From: Nageia nagi
Lineage: Eukaryota > Pinophyta
Assembly (NCBI GenBank): GCA_050084985.1
Contig: JBITNC010000001.1
Coordinates: 162,130,001-162,194,000 of the forward strand
Direction of reading: 5' to 3'
Length of the DNA: 64,000 nucleotides
Shown piece after piece: positions 23,641-35,127 of this stretch. Each line of letters begins with the position of its first letter. Positions within the stretch are counted from its first letter, which is position 1. The notes under the pieces are model-generated. The model saw only the letters and a list, made by a program, of their open reading frames with translations, did not search any database and was not told the DNA's origin. The translations under genes and the position numbers were made by a program.

Positions 23641-26420
23641 AATTTATGTCACATGCATATCATCTCATTTGATTGTACAACTAAAAAAGAAAACCATATC
23701 AATCATGTTATTATTTATTCAAACTAGTATATCTATCATAATTACCAAAGGTGTATTCATAAGTATTAAAAATTATTTGTGCCTTCATTATGTTGTAGCC
23801 TTTGCTATAATTGTTTTGTTTTCACATCCAAAGTCACTAAGTAAATATTTTTGTTGTCTAATTCATTAAAAGTGCTCCAAAAATAGTCCATGCAAATAAG
23901 GTATGTTCCAATTCACACTAGGGAAGCTTATACCTAGCATCATGGTATTGAAAAAACATTAAATTACATTTAATATATTTTCTTGGATGGTAAAAAATTG
24001 CAAATTCTCTCAACACATATATGAGGTGCATTTTGAAATTCAAAAATGCATGACTACCACTTGTTTCCTTAGGGGAAACCATGCTAATGATTTGATAATA
24101 AATTTACCATCAACAATTTTATGCAATTTATGCTAATTTATCAACAAAAGTACAAGAAGGAAATAAAAGTTTACATTTGGAGTAGTTGTTTTTGCAAGAA
24201 ATGCAAATTTACATTCAACTAAGAGCAATTATGAATTTTGCACCAGTACATTACAAGCCAACAAAAAATCTAAATTTTTGATATTAAATCAACTTTTAGT
24301 GTCTTACAACAAAACCAAGGAGTTTCTAAAGTTTTAAGAGTCCACTTGTCATTTTTTTTGAAAAAATTATCAAAACTTCATTTTTTTAGATAAAATTTGA
24401 TCAATTCTTGCAAAATTTAGTGAAATTATGTAACATGAGGTTCAATCCTATTTACAAAGGGTTAAATATGAGAAATAACCTTAAAAAAGTATTCAACATG
24501 TAATTTAAGATGTGAAAAGTTTGAAAAATGACCAAAAAGGGCCATAGTTCGCTTGGCCTTGGGGTGTGAGATAGACCATGCCAAGGGTTGAGGAGCCGTA
24601 AAATTGCATAAAATGATAAAAAATGCTTTATTTTTTATGAAAGGAAGTCCATGGGAACCTAATTGAGTGCAAATAATGAGGTGGATTCTCATAAGTTTTT
24701 TATTTGGTGCCTAGATTTGGAGTTATTTATGAATTTTGAAACTATAAACCCTTGTACATGACTTTTTAAAGGAAAAATCATGCTTTTTTACTGAATTGGG
24801 TTATTTTTTTTAAAATTTTGCATCTTGGAAATGTTATGGGAGGGGAATCTTGGAAATGTTATATGAGATAAAAAAATAGGTGGGTATCAACAATTTTTGG
24901 ATTTGACTCTCAGTTTGAAAACAACGAGCAAAATACTATTGAAGACCCTCTTTTTGACCTTTTTTTGGAATTTAAAAATCTCTTGATTCGGATCTATTTG
25001 GGAAAAATTATTTTGGGGGATGTTTTCCTATATTCTCAATATTTATTTGTGTTTTTATTTGGCCAGATTGGAGCAATTTGGAGCTAAAATGAGAAAATAC
25101 AAAGTTTACACTATTTTTACACTAAAATATTTTAAAAAATTCATAAAAATGAGTGATTCCTATTTTTAGGCCTACCTCATGTCCAAGGCATGGTTGATTG
25201 ATGAAAATTAGAGTTGCAAGGACATTATTCACTACCATAATCACTTGATTGCTCTATTCCACCAAATTTCCAACTTTCACATGTGCAAAATGAGGTGAAA
25301 ATGGTATTTTTTATCACTTATTTACCCCTTTTTAAAATCATTTTAAAGTCAAAATTTAAATTTTTGGTCCGTGGCTAGGCTCAATCTAGTTAAAAATTAT
25401 TCAAATTATCTTTTTTCACCATATACTTTCTTACAAAATTAAACTGGGGCAAGTAAAAAAAATAACAAAAAAAGAGAAGAACTAAAATATGCAAATTTTT
25501 TCACATAAACACATACAATCCTTTCTTTTTCCAATCGATTTTGTATTGACCATTCAAATCAATAAAATATCATTCGAAGGGGGACCACTTGTTTGTTCAA
25601 AATTTTTGAATTTATTTTTATAAAAAGTGCAAAAACTTCAAAGTTTTACCTCAAAAATGCATTTTATTTCAAAATTATGCAAAGCTACCTGATTTTTGAA
25701 TTATTCAAACAATTGTTCAAAGCTACTTGATTTCATTTTTTTTCAAAATACAAATTATTCAAATTGTTGAAAATTTTTAATTTTTTTTAGCAAGACTATG
25801 CATTTGCTAGTAAGTCTATGTGCTTACTCCATCATGAATGCTTTGCATAAGTTTGACACATCTGATCATCAAATACTATATAAGTGGCCCAAATACCTAC
25901 CTCCATGAACACATTGCTTAGCATTAAAATTTCATGAATACTACATTCAAATTACTATGCATATTTGTTACAAATTTACCATGAACACATTGGTTAGGTT
26001 TTGAATTATCATAAGGTACATTCAAATTATTATCCATATTCGTTCTGAATTTGCCAAGAACACCTTGTTTAGGATTTAAATTTGACGAATACTACATTCA
26101 AATTTCTATTCATATTTGTTATGAATTTTTTAGTTTTTCACCTCCAAGAATACATTGTTTAGGATTAAAATTTGACAAATACTACATTTGAATCCCTATT
26201 CATATTTGTTTTGAACTTTTGTTCTTTTTTCTACCATGAGTGTATTGTTTAACATATTAGTTCAAATTGTTCAAATTATTTCAAATATTCAAAAATATTT
26301 CAAATGTTCAATGTTCAAATTCATTCAAATAATCAAATTATTTCAAATGCTCAAAATATTTTTTCAACTAACATCTAGGTATCTACACTTGTTGAACTAA
26401 GTCTTTTATGCAAAAGACCT
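23641..26420. other. Element B 3' non-coding tract
   Basis: Long AT-rich sequence without a recognisable gene. It contains the tandem repeat at 25905-26245 and a TTCAAAT-rich stretch at about 26250-26350. Open frames here are short and featureless. Confidence 0.6.
25905..26245. repeat. Imperfect tandem repeat, about 85-bp unit
   Basis: Four diverged copies share acattg-ttag-ttaaaattt, then atactacattcaaat, then attcatatttgtt. They start near 25908, 25988, 26065 and 26150. Unit length varies by several bases. Confidence 0.65.
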
Positions 26421-26438
26421 AGTCCAACAGGGGAAAAA
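26421..26438 (+). other. Element B polypurine tract
   Basis: The run aacaggggaaaaa directly precedes the 3' LTR start, as needed for plus-strand priming. Confidence 0.65.
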
Positions 26439-27498
26439 TATAGACACCAAAAAATAACACTTTTTGAGTAGATATATTTTATTGCATTGACATGCTTTTA
26501 TTCATTATTTTATTTACTTCTAATATATTACTATGCAAAATTAACTATTCAAATGTTCAAATTAGAGCAAAAATGACTAAAAGCCAAAATAAGAGCAAAA
26601 ATAGGTATCTAGCCACTTTAACTTAAGTTGTCTAGAGATATTACATTTCTCGGGTTTTGAGACAAGGGTTTGAAGGATCAAGGATTTACTCCTCAATTCT
26701 CCTTAAATCTCTTAAATATTGGTTGTACACATAAAAGGTAACATTCCTATGGTGATACTATGATTGTATTGAATTATTATTGCATATATTTAGTGTATTC
26801 AAAATTTTTATAGGGATTTGAAGATAACATAACCATGGAAGAGCTGTGGAAGACCTACCTTTGTATCCTCCACTAAAATTATATGCATATAGTATTTTAT
26901 TAGGCTAAAATCATCTTAGTTTGTATTTTCACTATTGAAATCATAGTTTGAACTCATAATAGCATAAACATATGTTGTAAACATCCATTAGATCTCATGA
27001 GTATCCTCGGATCACATTGATCCAAGGATCTTTAAAGATCTCTTCATTTTAAAGCATTTAATTTTTTAAGCATTTCATGCATTATATCTCATTTTTGACC
27101 ACCTGAACATGCAAATATCATCTTATTTGTTAAAATCCATCATAGAAATTATTCAAAGATAAGCATTTGCAAAATAGGCATACTTATTTCATTTGGTCTA
27201 ATTGATTTGGGGACTAGGGGGATCCCCTACTATTTGGAGTGAGGAGACTTAATCCATGCTCATTTAGATGCCTTAAAGAGCCTAAATTGGAGGTACCCCT
27301 ACTCATGTTAGATGAATTTAGGTTTTATTTATATTCTTGCAAAGTTTTAGCTCATTATCCATAGATTTGACCATACCTTTATCAAGTTTTCTACCTAATG
27401 CTCATTAAGAAAAGCATAATTATATAATTTTAGGTTTACATGTGAATCTAACTTGTGTATGCATGATAGTCCACATATAGCACAAATTTTGACCTGCA
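26439..27498 (+). repeat. Element B 3' LTR (complete, 1,060 bp)
   Basis: It starts tatagacacc after the purine tract and ends gacctgca, followed by the target duplication tttct. It aligns with both halves of the 5' LTR, which proves that 1925-9261 is an insertion. The uninterrupted target site of element A is at 26993-26998 (atctca). Confidence 0.92.
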
Positions 27499-27503
27499 TT
27501 TCT

Positions 27504-29103
27504 CCCCCCCCCCCATTTTTTTAAAGATAATTACTTAAAAAAATATTCCCTTTTTGAAAAAATAATTCCTCATTAAACATTATCCTCTTCCTCCCCCCCT
27601 TTTTTTTAAATATCCCCTTGAATGCAAGATAGGATTTTTTTTAAAAAGGCCTCAACTACTATCTTGAATAGAATTAAATGTAAAATGGATACGCATAATC
27701 CACTCCATATTTATTAATGCCTTATTGGGGGGTTAATGATGGCCTAAAAAAATATCTTGCAAGCAAAAACAAAAAATGGTAAAGTAAGCAAAAAATAAAT
27801 TAAAAAAATAACCTAAAAATGTGAATGAGGTAGAGTTATCATTAGGGCCATCTAAATTTAATCACAAGGGAGGAGGCATCTATTGGATAAAATAATGGTG
27901 GTTGGCAAACTAAGGCTAGTGAGGAGGTGAGGGTTGATGGAGGCTAGTCAAGTTGGCCACTATGAGTGGGTAGGTGGGAGGATGGGGAAATGGTGGAGTG
28001 TGAGACGATGATGGAGAACACAGTAGTTATCAAGAAGGTTATGAGAGTGGTCATGTATAGGGTGACCTAGAGTGGATATAGGAGGTAGTGTACTAGAGAG
28101 ATCACACATGGGATGATGTTGTAATGATAATGTTGGAGGAGGTAGGCCATAGGGGGAGGTAGGGGGTGGCCATGTTGCTAAGGGAGTGGGGACCAACTAG
28201 CTAGAATGGGGAAATTGGTGACACCAATAAGCCTCTAGTGGGGGAAAAAATCTAAAAATATATCCAAAGGTGTTGATGGTGTAGAGCATGCTGAGTAGAT
28301 GATGGAATGGAGTCTATGATGGGGAAAAATGCATACACCAAAGTGGTGAGGTTTTTTACCTGGTGGTGGATAACTAGTAGCATGGGTGAGTTTACACTAA
28401 AGTGGTGAGGTTAGGGATTACCTAACAAGTTTCCCACAAAATTAAAAAAAATCCACCTTATGTTATTTGAAATTTAAATATATTTATTACGATTTCAAAA
28501 AACATATATTGTAATTTTGAAAATTTAATTTAAAAAAGAACCCCCTATTTAATTTTCAAGTTGCAAAAAAATATTTTTTTTAATGAGGAAAAAAATTAAA
28601 TACAAAAAATAATATTATTTAAAAAAATCCCCATCCCCTTTATTGTAATCAAACCCCCTTTTTTAATATTTTATACAATAATTTTCTTTCCACCACTTTA
28701 AAAAAATTCTACAATAAGATTTGTAAAAAAAAATTCTACAATAAGATTTGTAAAAAAAAATTGCAATTTTTAATACTAGAGTAAAAAATTGTAATAATGT
28801 GCTACAATAATATATTATTCCTATATACTAATCAAAATTTAAAAAAATTATAACTAACAAGGATAAAGTTGTTAGTAAAAAAATATATCAACAATATATT
28901 GAAATAATACAAGTAAAACATGATCAACAAACATATTAGTATCATATGAAATAGCCCATAATTTGACATAAAAGGAAGAAAAGGAAAGATGTTATACATT
29001 CACAAATATTTTACCTCAATAAAGATATTGTTAAACCTCTCAAGAAGAAGTATGGAGGAGTAGGAATGACCTCCATGATGTTTAATAGGAGCCTCCAAGA
29101 ATG
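27504..29103 (-). other. Element D2: partial copia leader, cut by element B
   Basis: This region lies, in minus orientation, just after a primer site and LTR and resembles the D1 leader (34000-35113) in layout. Nearest the LTR both have cctcca-ggct and ttttacctca stretches. Both then pass through AT-rich sequence with poly-A runs and a strongly G-rich (plus strand) block, here 27880-28200. B inserted into it. No coding sequence is recognisable; the proline-rich minus frame at 27960-28196 is produced by the G-rich composition. Confidence 0.55.
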
Positions 29104-29115
29104 GCTGAAATACCA
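29104..29115 (-). other. Second copia primer binding site (D2)
   Basis: The plus strand gctgaaatacca matches the initiator-Met site gctctgatacca at 9 of 12 positions. It sits two bases outside the left LTR, exactly like the D1 site at 35114-35125. Its presence means that this LTR also acts as a 5' LTR for sequence to its left. Confidence 0.6.
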
Positions 29116-29117
29116 AT

Positions 29118-29874
29118 TGTAAGGAATCAATCGTAGATGATTAATCTTTAATTACCCAAGATCACATGAAAGATCTCTCAAATCCTTAAACATTAAGAGA
29201 ATAAACAAAGATGATACCAATATAAAGTGATTCCTCCAACCATGGGAATACATCCACTAATCTAAGATCTTCTTATTTTCAAAGAGAACTCTCTTACAAT
29301 AACTCTTTTTCACTTCTCCTACATTCTAAACAAGAGAATAACTTGAGTAAGTAATCTCAAGGAGAGGATCTTCTATTTATAGGCCAAAATCCTCCCTTGG
29401 ATCACCTTTTTTAACCATGGTACAATGTCATGAAATGCATCACCCTTTTACCTAACGGGCATTCTCATGAGATGGAGTGTAGGATAAGTTACATTATCAT
29501 ATTCACAAATACTTAAAAGGCATTTAGGAATACTTTTAAGTATTAGTGAATTTACATTATCATATTCATCAAATACTTAAGGTATCTAGGAATACCCTTA
29601 AGTATTAAGTGAATTACATTAAGAGACCTTAAATAATGAATTACATATTCCAATAAAGGGAAACACCATAATCCAAGTGATAAACATATTAACATGTGGG
29701 ATGAGTGTAGGACAAGTTTCAATATTTAATTCATTAAATACTTAAAAATATATTTAAGAATACTTTTAAGTATCTAGTGGATTAAATAGATATTTACATA
29801 AAGAGAAGATATATTATTCTTTAGATACCTTTATAAATAATAGTTTATACAATAGTGCTTTATTTTTTCTAACA
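29118..29874 (-). repeat. Copia LTR, left copy (3' LTR of D1, also heads D2)
   Basis: On the minus strand it starts TGTTAGAAAAAATAAAGCAC and ends in TTACA. It matches 35128-35664 over its first part (the ttaaatagatatttacataaag and ttctttaga landmarks). It is 757 bp against 537 bp because a segment of the type atacttaaaggtatttagga / agtgaattacatta is repeated about four times at 29500-29770. A minus-strand TATA box (tataaatag) lies at 29373-29383. Confidence 0.82.
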
Positions 29875-29888
29875 CTCCCCCTTAATGT
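29875..29888 (-). other. Element D1 polypurine tract
   Basis: Plus-strand ctcccccttaat is attaagggggag on the minus strand, ending exactly at the TGTTAG of the LTR. Confidence 0.75.
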
Positions 29889-31080
29889 AATATTGGAGTA
29901 GAAAGAAGAAAAGATAGAAAGAGAGTTTAAGAGAGTTCTTTCACATAAGAAATGCAATAAGAGATAATAACTTAACATCTTGAGAAGAAATCATATCTAA
30001 ACAAGGCTTAACTACATAACCACCTAACAAAATAGTTTACAGTACAATCATCAACCATAAATGGTTCAACATATAAGTAGTAGTTATTTGATAACATGTT
30101 GGCATGATGAACTTGCATACCTAAAGTAACTTGCAATCTCTAGAAAAAACCTACAAGTTACAAGCAACTCATAAACAAGATCAATTAGATGCATCATATA
30201 TACATTCATATCAATAAGAATAATGAATCAAGTATTTCCATCCATAAACTAATTAGATGGTGCATTATAAGTCCTTAAAAATATAGTAAGCAAACCTATA
30301 GTCACATGCTATATAAACAAACATGTGTTGATTATTCTCAAAAAATAAAACATGGTTCATTTTAAGAGGTCCTCCCTCAAATTCCCTTAAAAAATTTATG
30401 GTAAATCTAAGTCAAATCTATTTTAAAAAATATCAATGGTTTTTGTTTTGTTTTTTTTTTTGAAAATAACGACTATTTTAGGAAAATTTTAGCAATTCAA
30501 CTTTGAAAATTAAAAAAAAAATTGATGAATTAGGCCTTTTGTAACTCTAAAAAATTATCATTTTCAATGTTGATGACCCTTAAAATTCATTATTAACAAA
30601 GATTTTAGCTAAAATGAATCCTAAAATAGAACATATAATAACTTATGCATATAATATTTCCTTGCACATGGATAACTAAACAATGCTCACAATATATGCA
30701 TACACTAGTTTCTCACATATGGATAACTAAATAATTCCCATGCATATACTAGTTCCTCACATATAGATAACTAAATAGTGCCCATAATATATGCACATAC
30801 TAGTATCTCACATATGGATAACTAAACAGTGCCCATAATAGTTCATCATATGCTCTAAAGTGTACAAATAAGTTCATCACACATGGAGAACTATGTATAA
30901 AAATGTACACACAAAGATGAAGCAAAGTGCAAAAAACCATTCCCTACACAAAAGGGCACACACAAAGATCAACACTATACAACCAAAAATCCTCTTAAGA
31001 GTGAATTTATCATCATAAATATGAATTTAATAAGAATTCAAACTTCAATCCCCTTGAGGGTAATTTTATTAACCTAATAG
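29889..31080 (-). other. Element D1 3' non-coding region
   Basis: AT-rich, no reading frame of interest. It contains the tandem repeat at 30640-30900 and ends at the polypurine tract. Confidence 0.6.
30640..30900. repeat. Tandem repeat, about 55-60-bp unit
   Basis: Four to five copies of a unit containing cacatatggataactaaa, cagtgcccataata and tatgcatacactagt. They lie near 30665, 30715, 30757, 30810 and, more diverged, 30880. Copies differ by small substitutions and one shortened unit. Confidence 0.75.
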
Positions 31081-31760
31081 AATCCTTTAGCTTGCAGAAT
31101 TGAGCTTTCAAAATAGGTTGAGTGAATAAATCAATAGATTTTAAGTTAGATAGACAATATTGAAGCTGCAAAGTGCCATCTATAACTTTGTCCTTGATAT
31201 AGTGTACTTTGATTTCAACATGCTTTTTTATTTAATGGTAAATAAGATTCTTAGCTAAAACAACATTTGGTTGATTGATTATATGAGGAAATTTTAGTAG
31301 GACTTAACAATTCAAACCTAATTTCCTTTAGAATATTCCTAATCCAAATACCATCCTTGGCTATAATTTTCATAGCTCTATTTTCTGCCTCTATGGTAAA
31401 TAGTGATAATAGGTTTCTTCTTGGAAGACTAAGAGATAACACCTAAACTAATGTTGAACATATAAATAGAAGTAGATTTCTTGTCATATTTTTCTCCTCC
31501 ATAATTATAATTTGAGAACCCTCAAAGGATAAAGGAAGTTAACTTAGTGTATATGAGGGTAAGATCCTTAGTGTTTGCAATATACCTCAAAATCTTCTTA
31601 GTAGTAAAAAGATGCTCAACATAAGGTTTTTGCATAAAACTTACCATCTAATTAACTGCATAGGTAATATCTAAATGAATGATAGTCATATAAAGAAGAC
31701 TAGTAATAAGCTTCCTGTATGTTGTAGCATTTGCCAACTAAGAGTTAGAGCCAATATCAA
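31081..31760 (-). pseudogene. Element D1 RNase H (remnant)
   Basis: Minus-strand translation shows KILRYIANTKDLTL near 31585, then KKSTSIYMFNISLGVIS and SSKKKPIITI-type segments (about 31380-31490). These match copia RNase H, where the usual reading is RKSTSGY-F-GAISW-SKKQ. The frame at 31251-31442 is a shifted piece of the same region. Catalytic residues are mostly lost. Confidence 0.72.
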
Positions 31761-32560
31761 GCTTGATTCTAAGAGACACTAGGATAGTTGAGGGCTTTTA
31801 TTCTTCCATTTCAAAATTCTATAGAATATCTGAGATGTATTTGGATTAAATAATGTAAGTATAATCCTTATAATGATACGCTTACATACCAAACTAGTAA
31901 TGTAAGAGATCAAGATCAATCATATCATATTCTAAATTTAGCTTGAATATGCACTCATTGATGATTATCATATTATTTCATGTAATCAAATGATCATTCA
32001 CATAGAGAAGAATCAAAACCAAATATTTTCCTTCATTGAGCACATAGATATTTGAATCTATGTAGCACTTGGAGAACCTAATAGCTTCAAAGTATCTTGA
32101 AATCTTATCATACCAAGCTTTAGGTACTTTCTTAAGTCCATATATGGAATTCTTTAGCTTACAAACATATGCCCTTTTTTTAGGCACAACAAAGCCCTTA
32201 GGTTGACTCATGTAGATTTCAATATCCAAGTCACTATTGAGAAAAGCATTCTTCATATAAAGTTAGAATATCTTCTAACCTTGAGCTATCAGAAGGAAAA
32301 AGATTAGTATAACTGTAGACATATTTGCAACTAGAGAAAATGTTTTCTCATAATCAAATTCATATTTTTTAGGAAAACCCTTAGCTATCAACCTTGCCTT
32401 GTATTTTTTAATTTCACCTTTTGAAGTGTACTTAACCTTGTATGCCCATTTATTTCTTATTAAATTCTTTATAGTTGGATATGAAATTAAGTCCCAAATT
32501 TCATTTTTCATAAGAGCTTCAAATTCTAACTTCATAGTATTCATCTAACAAAAATGTTTA
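31761..32560 (-). pseudogene. Element D1 reverse transcriptase (remnant)
   Basis: Frame 32544-32275 has EALMKNEIWDLI, NKWAYKVKYTSKGEIKKYKA and RLIAKGFPKKYEFDYEKTFS, the start of copia RT. Frame 32256-31978 has MKNAFLNSDLDIEIYMSQPK, GFVVP, SIYGLKKVPKAWYDKIS and LLYVNDHLIT. The active-site YVDD is changed to YVND. The first catalytic Asp before KNAFLNSD is also gone. The two frames are separated by stops at about 32257-32274. Confidence 0.88.
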
Positions 32561-33720
32561 GAAGCCCTCTTAAAGTTTGAAGGTTCATTATGGCCTTCAA
32601 TTTTGGTAATAAGGGACTTATTCAAAGTCATACTTCTAGTTATCCTTTATGTTGGAGAATTTGACTATATTGGTCACTTATCTAAATTATGATCCAACCA
32701 ATTAGGTATTTCTAAAGGGTCTTCAAAGACTTCACTTGAAGAAAAATTACTAGGATCTTCATTAAAATTTAAATTCCTTGAAATAAACACTACCTTTGAA
32801 AAAGGAGGGTAGATCCTATACCCTCTATCTTGACTATCATAACCCATAAAGATATACTTTTCAAATTTATTATCTAACTTTTTCCTTTTCTTTTAATATA
32901 TGAAGAAAAATGATTTATAACCAAAAACACTTAGATAAGAAATGTTAAGTTTCTTTCCTATCCATACCTCATAAAATTTTTTGCCTTCAACTATATTTGT
33001 GGGACACCTATTCAAGGTGTAGATAGTAGTACTCACAAATTCACCCTAAATAAACTTAGGAAGATTACCAAACATGCATCTACTCATTTCCATTATGGCC
33101 ATATTTTTCTTTTTTGTAACATCATTTTACTATGGGGTATAAGGGATTGTGAATTGGTTTTTGATCCCATACCTTGCACACAAAATTCATTGAACTCATT
33201 TTTAATATATTCACCTTCATTATCTAATCTTAACATCTTGATTATTAAGTTATTTTAATTTTTAACCTAGGCCTTAAACTCTTTGAACATATCAAAGGTT
33301 CGATCTTTATGCTCAAATAGATAACCAAAGATCATCCTACTAAATTCATCTATGAAGGTAAGGACATAATATGCTCCTCTAAGTGACTTAGCTTGAAATG
33401 GACCCATCAAATCTGAATGAATTAATTGGATAAGTTGAGTTTCCCTTGTTGCCTTATCCTTATTAAATTTTTTCTTTATCATCTTCTCTAAGATGCAACT
33501 TTCATAAAGGCCAATGATAAGTGAGATTGAAGGCAATACTTCCATAAGATTTTGACTCTTCACAAGTTGAATACTTCTATGATTGATGTGGCATAATCTT
33601 TGGTGCCAAAGGTTTCTCTTAGAATAAACATTTATAGCTAGGTACATTTTACTAGGTTCTTGATGAACTATGGAGAGATCATTCTTGATAGTTCCTTTTA
33701 CCAAAGTGTCCAAACCTTTC
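32561..33720 (-). pseudogene. Element D1 integrase (remnant)
   Basis: Frame 33713-33267 holds the GAG-pre-integrase segment and the zinc finger (LWHQRLCHINHRSIQL, then a degraded C-C pair). The core start HSDLMGPFQAKSLRGAYYV keeps the first catalytic Asp. Continuing in broken frames, LRLDNEGEYIKNEF (about 33230) keeps the second Asp. NDVTKKKNMAIMEMSRCM (about 33110) has Lys where the catalytic Glu should be. VFGYKSFFF at about 32900 marks the C-terminal part. Confidence 0.88.
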
Positions 33721-33721
33721 C

Positions 33722-34000
33722 TTATTCTACAAGAGTTTGAGGTAAACTCAAATGAGTATCATTTTTTTTTTCCATTTGAATGAATGATAGTAGATTCATC
33801 CTCAATTTTGATACATAAATAACATTGTTAATCACTTTACCATGCATAAAAATGCTTCCAATCCCATGGAATTCAAGTGTAAAGTTTTCACTAATCACTA
33901 CCATATCCTTTTTATGTTTATGAAAATTTTGAAACTTATATTTTTTGAAACATGTGTGATTAGTTCAATATGTATCAATTATCCAATCATTTGAAAGTGA
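33722..34000 (-). pseudogene. Element D1 protease (remnant)
   Basis: The minus strand from about 33985 reads WIIDTY, a stop, then TNHTCFKKYKFQNF, where copia proteases have WIIDSGATNHMC. So the active-site Asp is present but the following residues are mutated. It continues LEFHGIGSIFMHGKVINNVI and YVSKLRMNLLSFIQM, which match the end of protease and the NLLSVSQ-type junction to integrase. Confidence 0.82.
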
Positions 34001-35113
34001 ATGAGACTTAGATTAATCCCATCCATCTTGGAGGAGATGAAAAAAATTTCACCAAAAAGGAAAAAAGGAGAAATAATAGCCTCAAAGCATGCACGAGAAG
34101 AGGGGGGTGCATGGTGAAGGTAGTTAGGTTGGAGGTACAAGTGGGAGTTGCGTGGGGGGAGGGTAAGAGGATCTAGGGAGAGATACCATGGAGAGGGTGA
34201 AGGGAGGGGTTTACAGGGGTTGGGGGGTTGGCTGGGGGTGGACATTTGAGTAGGGAAGGGACTGTTGGTTGTGTGATGGAGCAGGATAGCAACATTGACT
34301 ATGGGGGGACTGAGCACTTAGGGTTCATCAGGGAAAGCAAGTTGCATGCCATATGCTAATTACATAAAAAAATATTTTTTAAGGCCTTCTTTTTGTTATT
34401 TGAAAAATATTTTCAACTTCTCTTTGATGGATGTCCATACCCTTTTTCTAAAATGTAAATACTTCTTTTATTTGTTTTATTATGTGTTACAAAACTAATA
34501 TTAAGGTTTATTTATTCAAAATATTTATAAAAACCTCTTGTTTATTGTATGTCTATTTGATATGAAATTGCTTGTATTTGTTTTATAGAGTCCCCCCTCT
34601 CATATGTATATTTTTTAATATATTAAAAAAATAATAGTATATATGCACATATACACAAGAAGTTGCATACAATATAAATATATATATAATTTTATAATAA
34701 TAATACACAATCTACAATAATAATTTTGTAGAAAAACATATCATAAAAAAATTGCACTAGTTCTTTTAAAAATTCCTTTACACTAAAAATATGCAAATTT
34801 TTACAAAAGAAATTTCATAACAATAAAATTATTGTTACATATTAGGCAACTTTTACAAAATAAAATTGCAACTAACAAAAAATATTAGATTTTAAACATG
34901 ATTAATCTAACATAAAACATGTTAGTATTAAAAAATTGCATAACAAAAACATATTGTTACTTTTAAGCAAATTTTTACACAAAAATTGTAACTAGCATGG
35001 AATCAAAAAATGTTAGTATGATTGAACTAACTTCAAAATAATGGAAAAGAGAGAGGTTATATCTTTGTAAGGTTTTACCTCACAAATTTGAAGTAGGAAG
35101 ATCCTCCAAATAG
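34001..35113 (-). other. Element D1 leader with G-rich (plus) / C-rich (minus) block
   Basis: The stretch from primer site to protease shows no gag. Positions 34080-34270 are strongly G-rich on the plus strand and give a spurious proline-rich minus frame (33979-34317). The remainder is AT-rich with many short poly-A runs. The same layout recurs at 27504-29103. Confidence 0.6.
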
Positions 35114-35125
35114 GCTATGGTACCA
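35114..35125 (-). other. Element D1 primer binding site (initiator tRNA-Met, decayed)
   Basis: Plus-strand gctatggtacca matches the initiator-Met site gctctgatacca at 10 of 12 positions and lies two bases from the LTR. Confidence 0.75.
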
Positions 35126-35127
35126 AT

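Larger units (their letters stand above)
1370..27498 (+). mobile_element. Element B: giant Tat/Ogre-like Ty3/gypsy retrotransposon, degenerate, hosting two nested insertions
   Basis: Two LTRs of about 1.07 kb enclose gag, protease, RT, RNase H, archaeal-type RNase H and integrase relics in that order. An antisense plant-mobile-domain relic and a long 3' non-coding tract follow. The target duplication tttct is present at 1365-1369 and 27499-27503. Subtracting element A (about 7.3 kb) and element C (about 1 kb) leaves roughly 17.8 kb, in the size range of Ogre/Tat elements. Every coding segment is broken by stops and frameshifts, so the copy is dead. Lineage is assigned from the dual RNase H and the size. 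Both LTR copies begin TA rather than TG, and both end CA. Confidence 0.88.

Noticed and set aside
27504-27620. Runs of C and T as a polypurine/polypyrimidine tract of another LTR element
   Set aside because: No LTR start follows on either strand, and it lies just outside the end of element B.
33979-34317. Proline/serine-rich 112-residue minus-strand open frame
   Set aside because: It comes from a G-rich plus-strand block in the copia leader. Wording is low-complexity, and the similar block at 27960-28196 gives another unrelated proline-rich frame.
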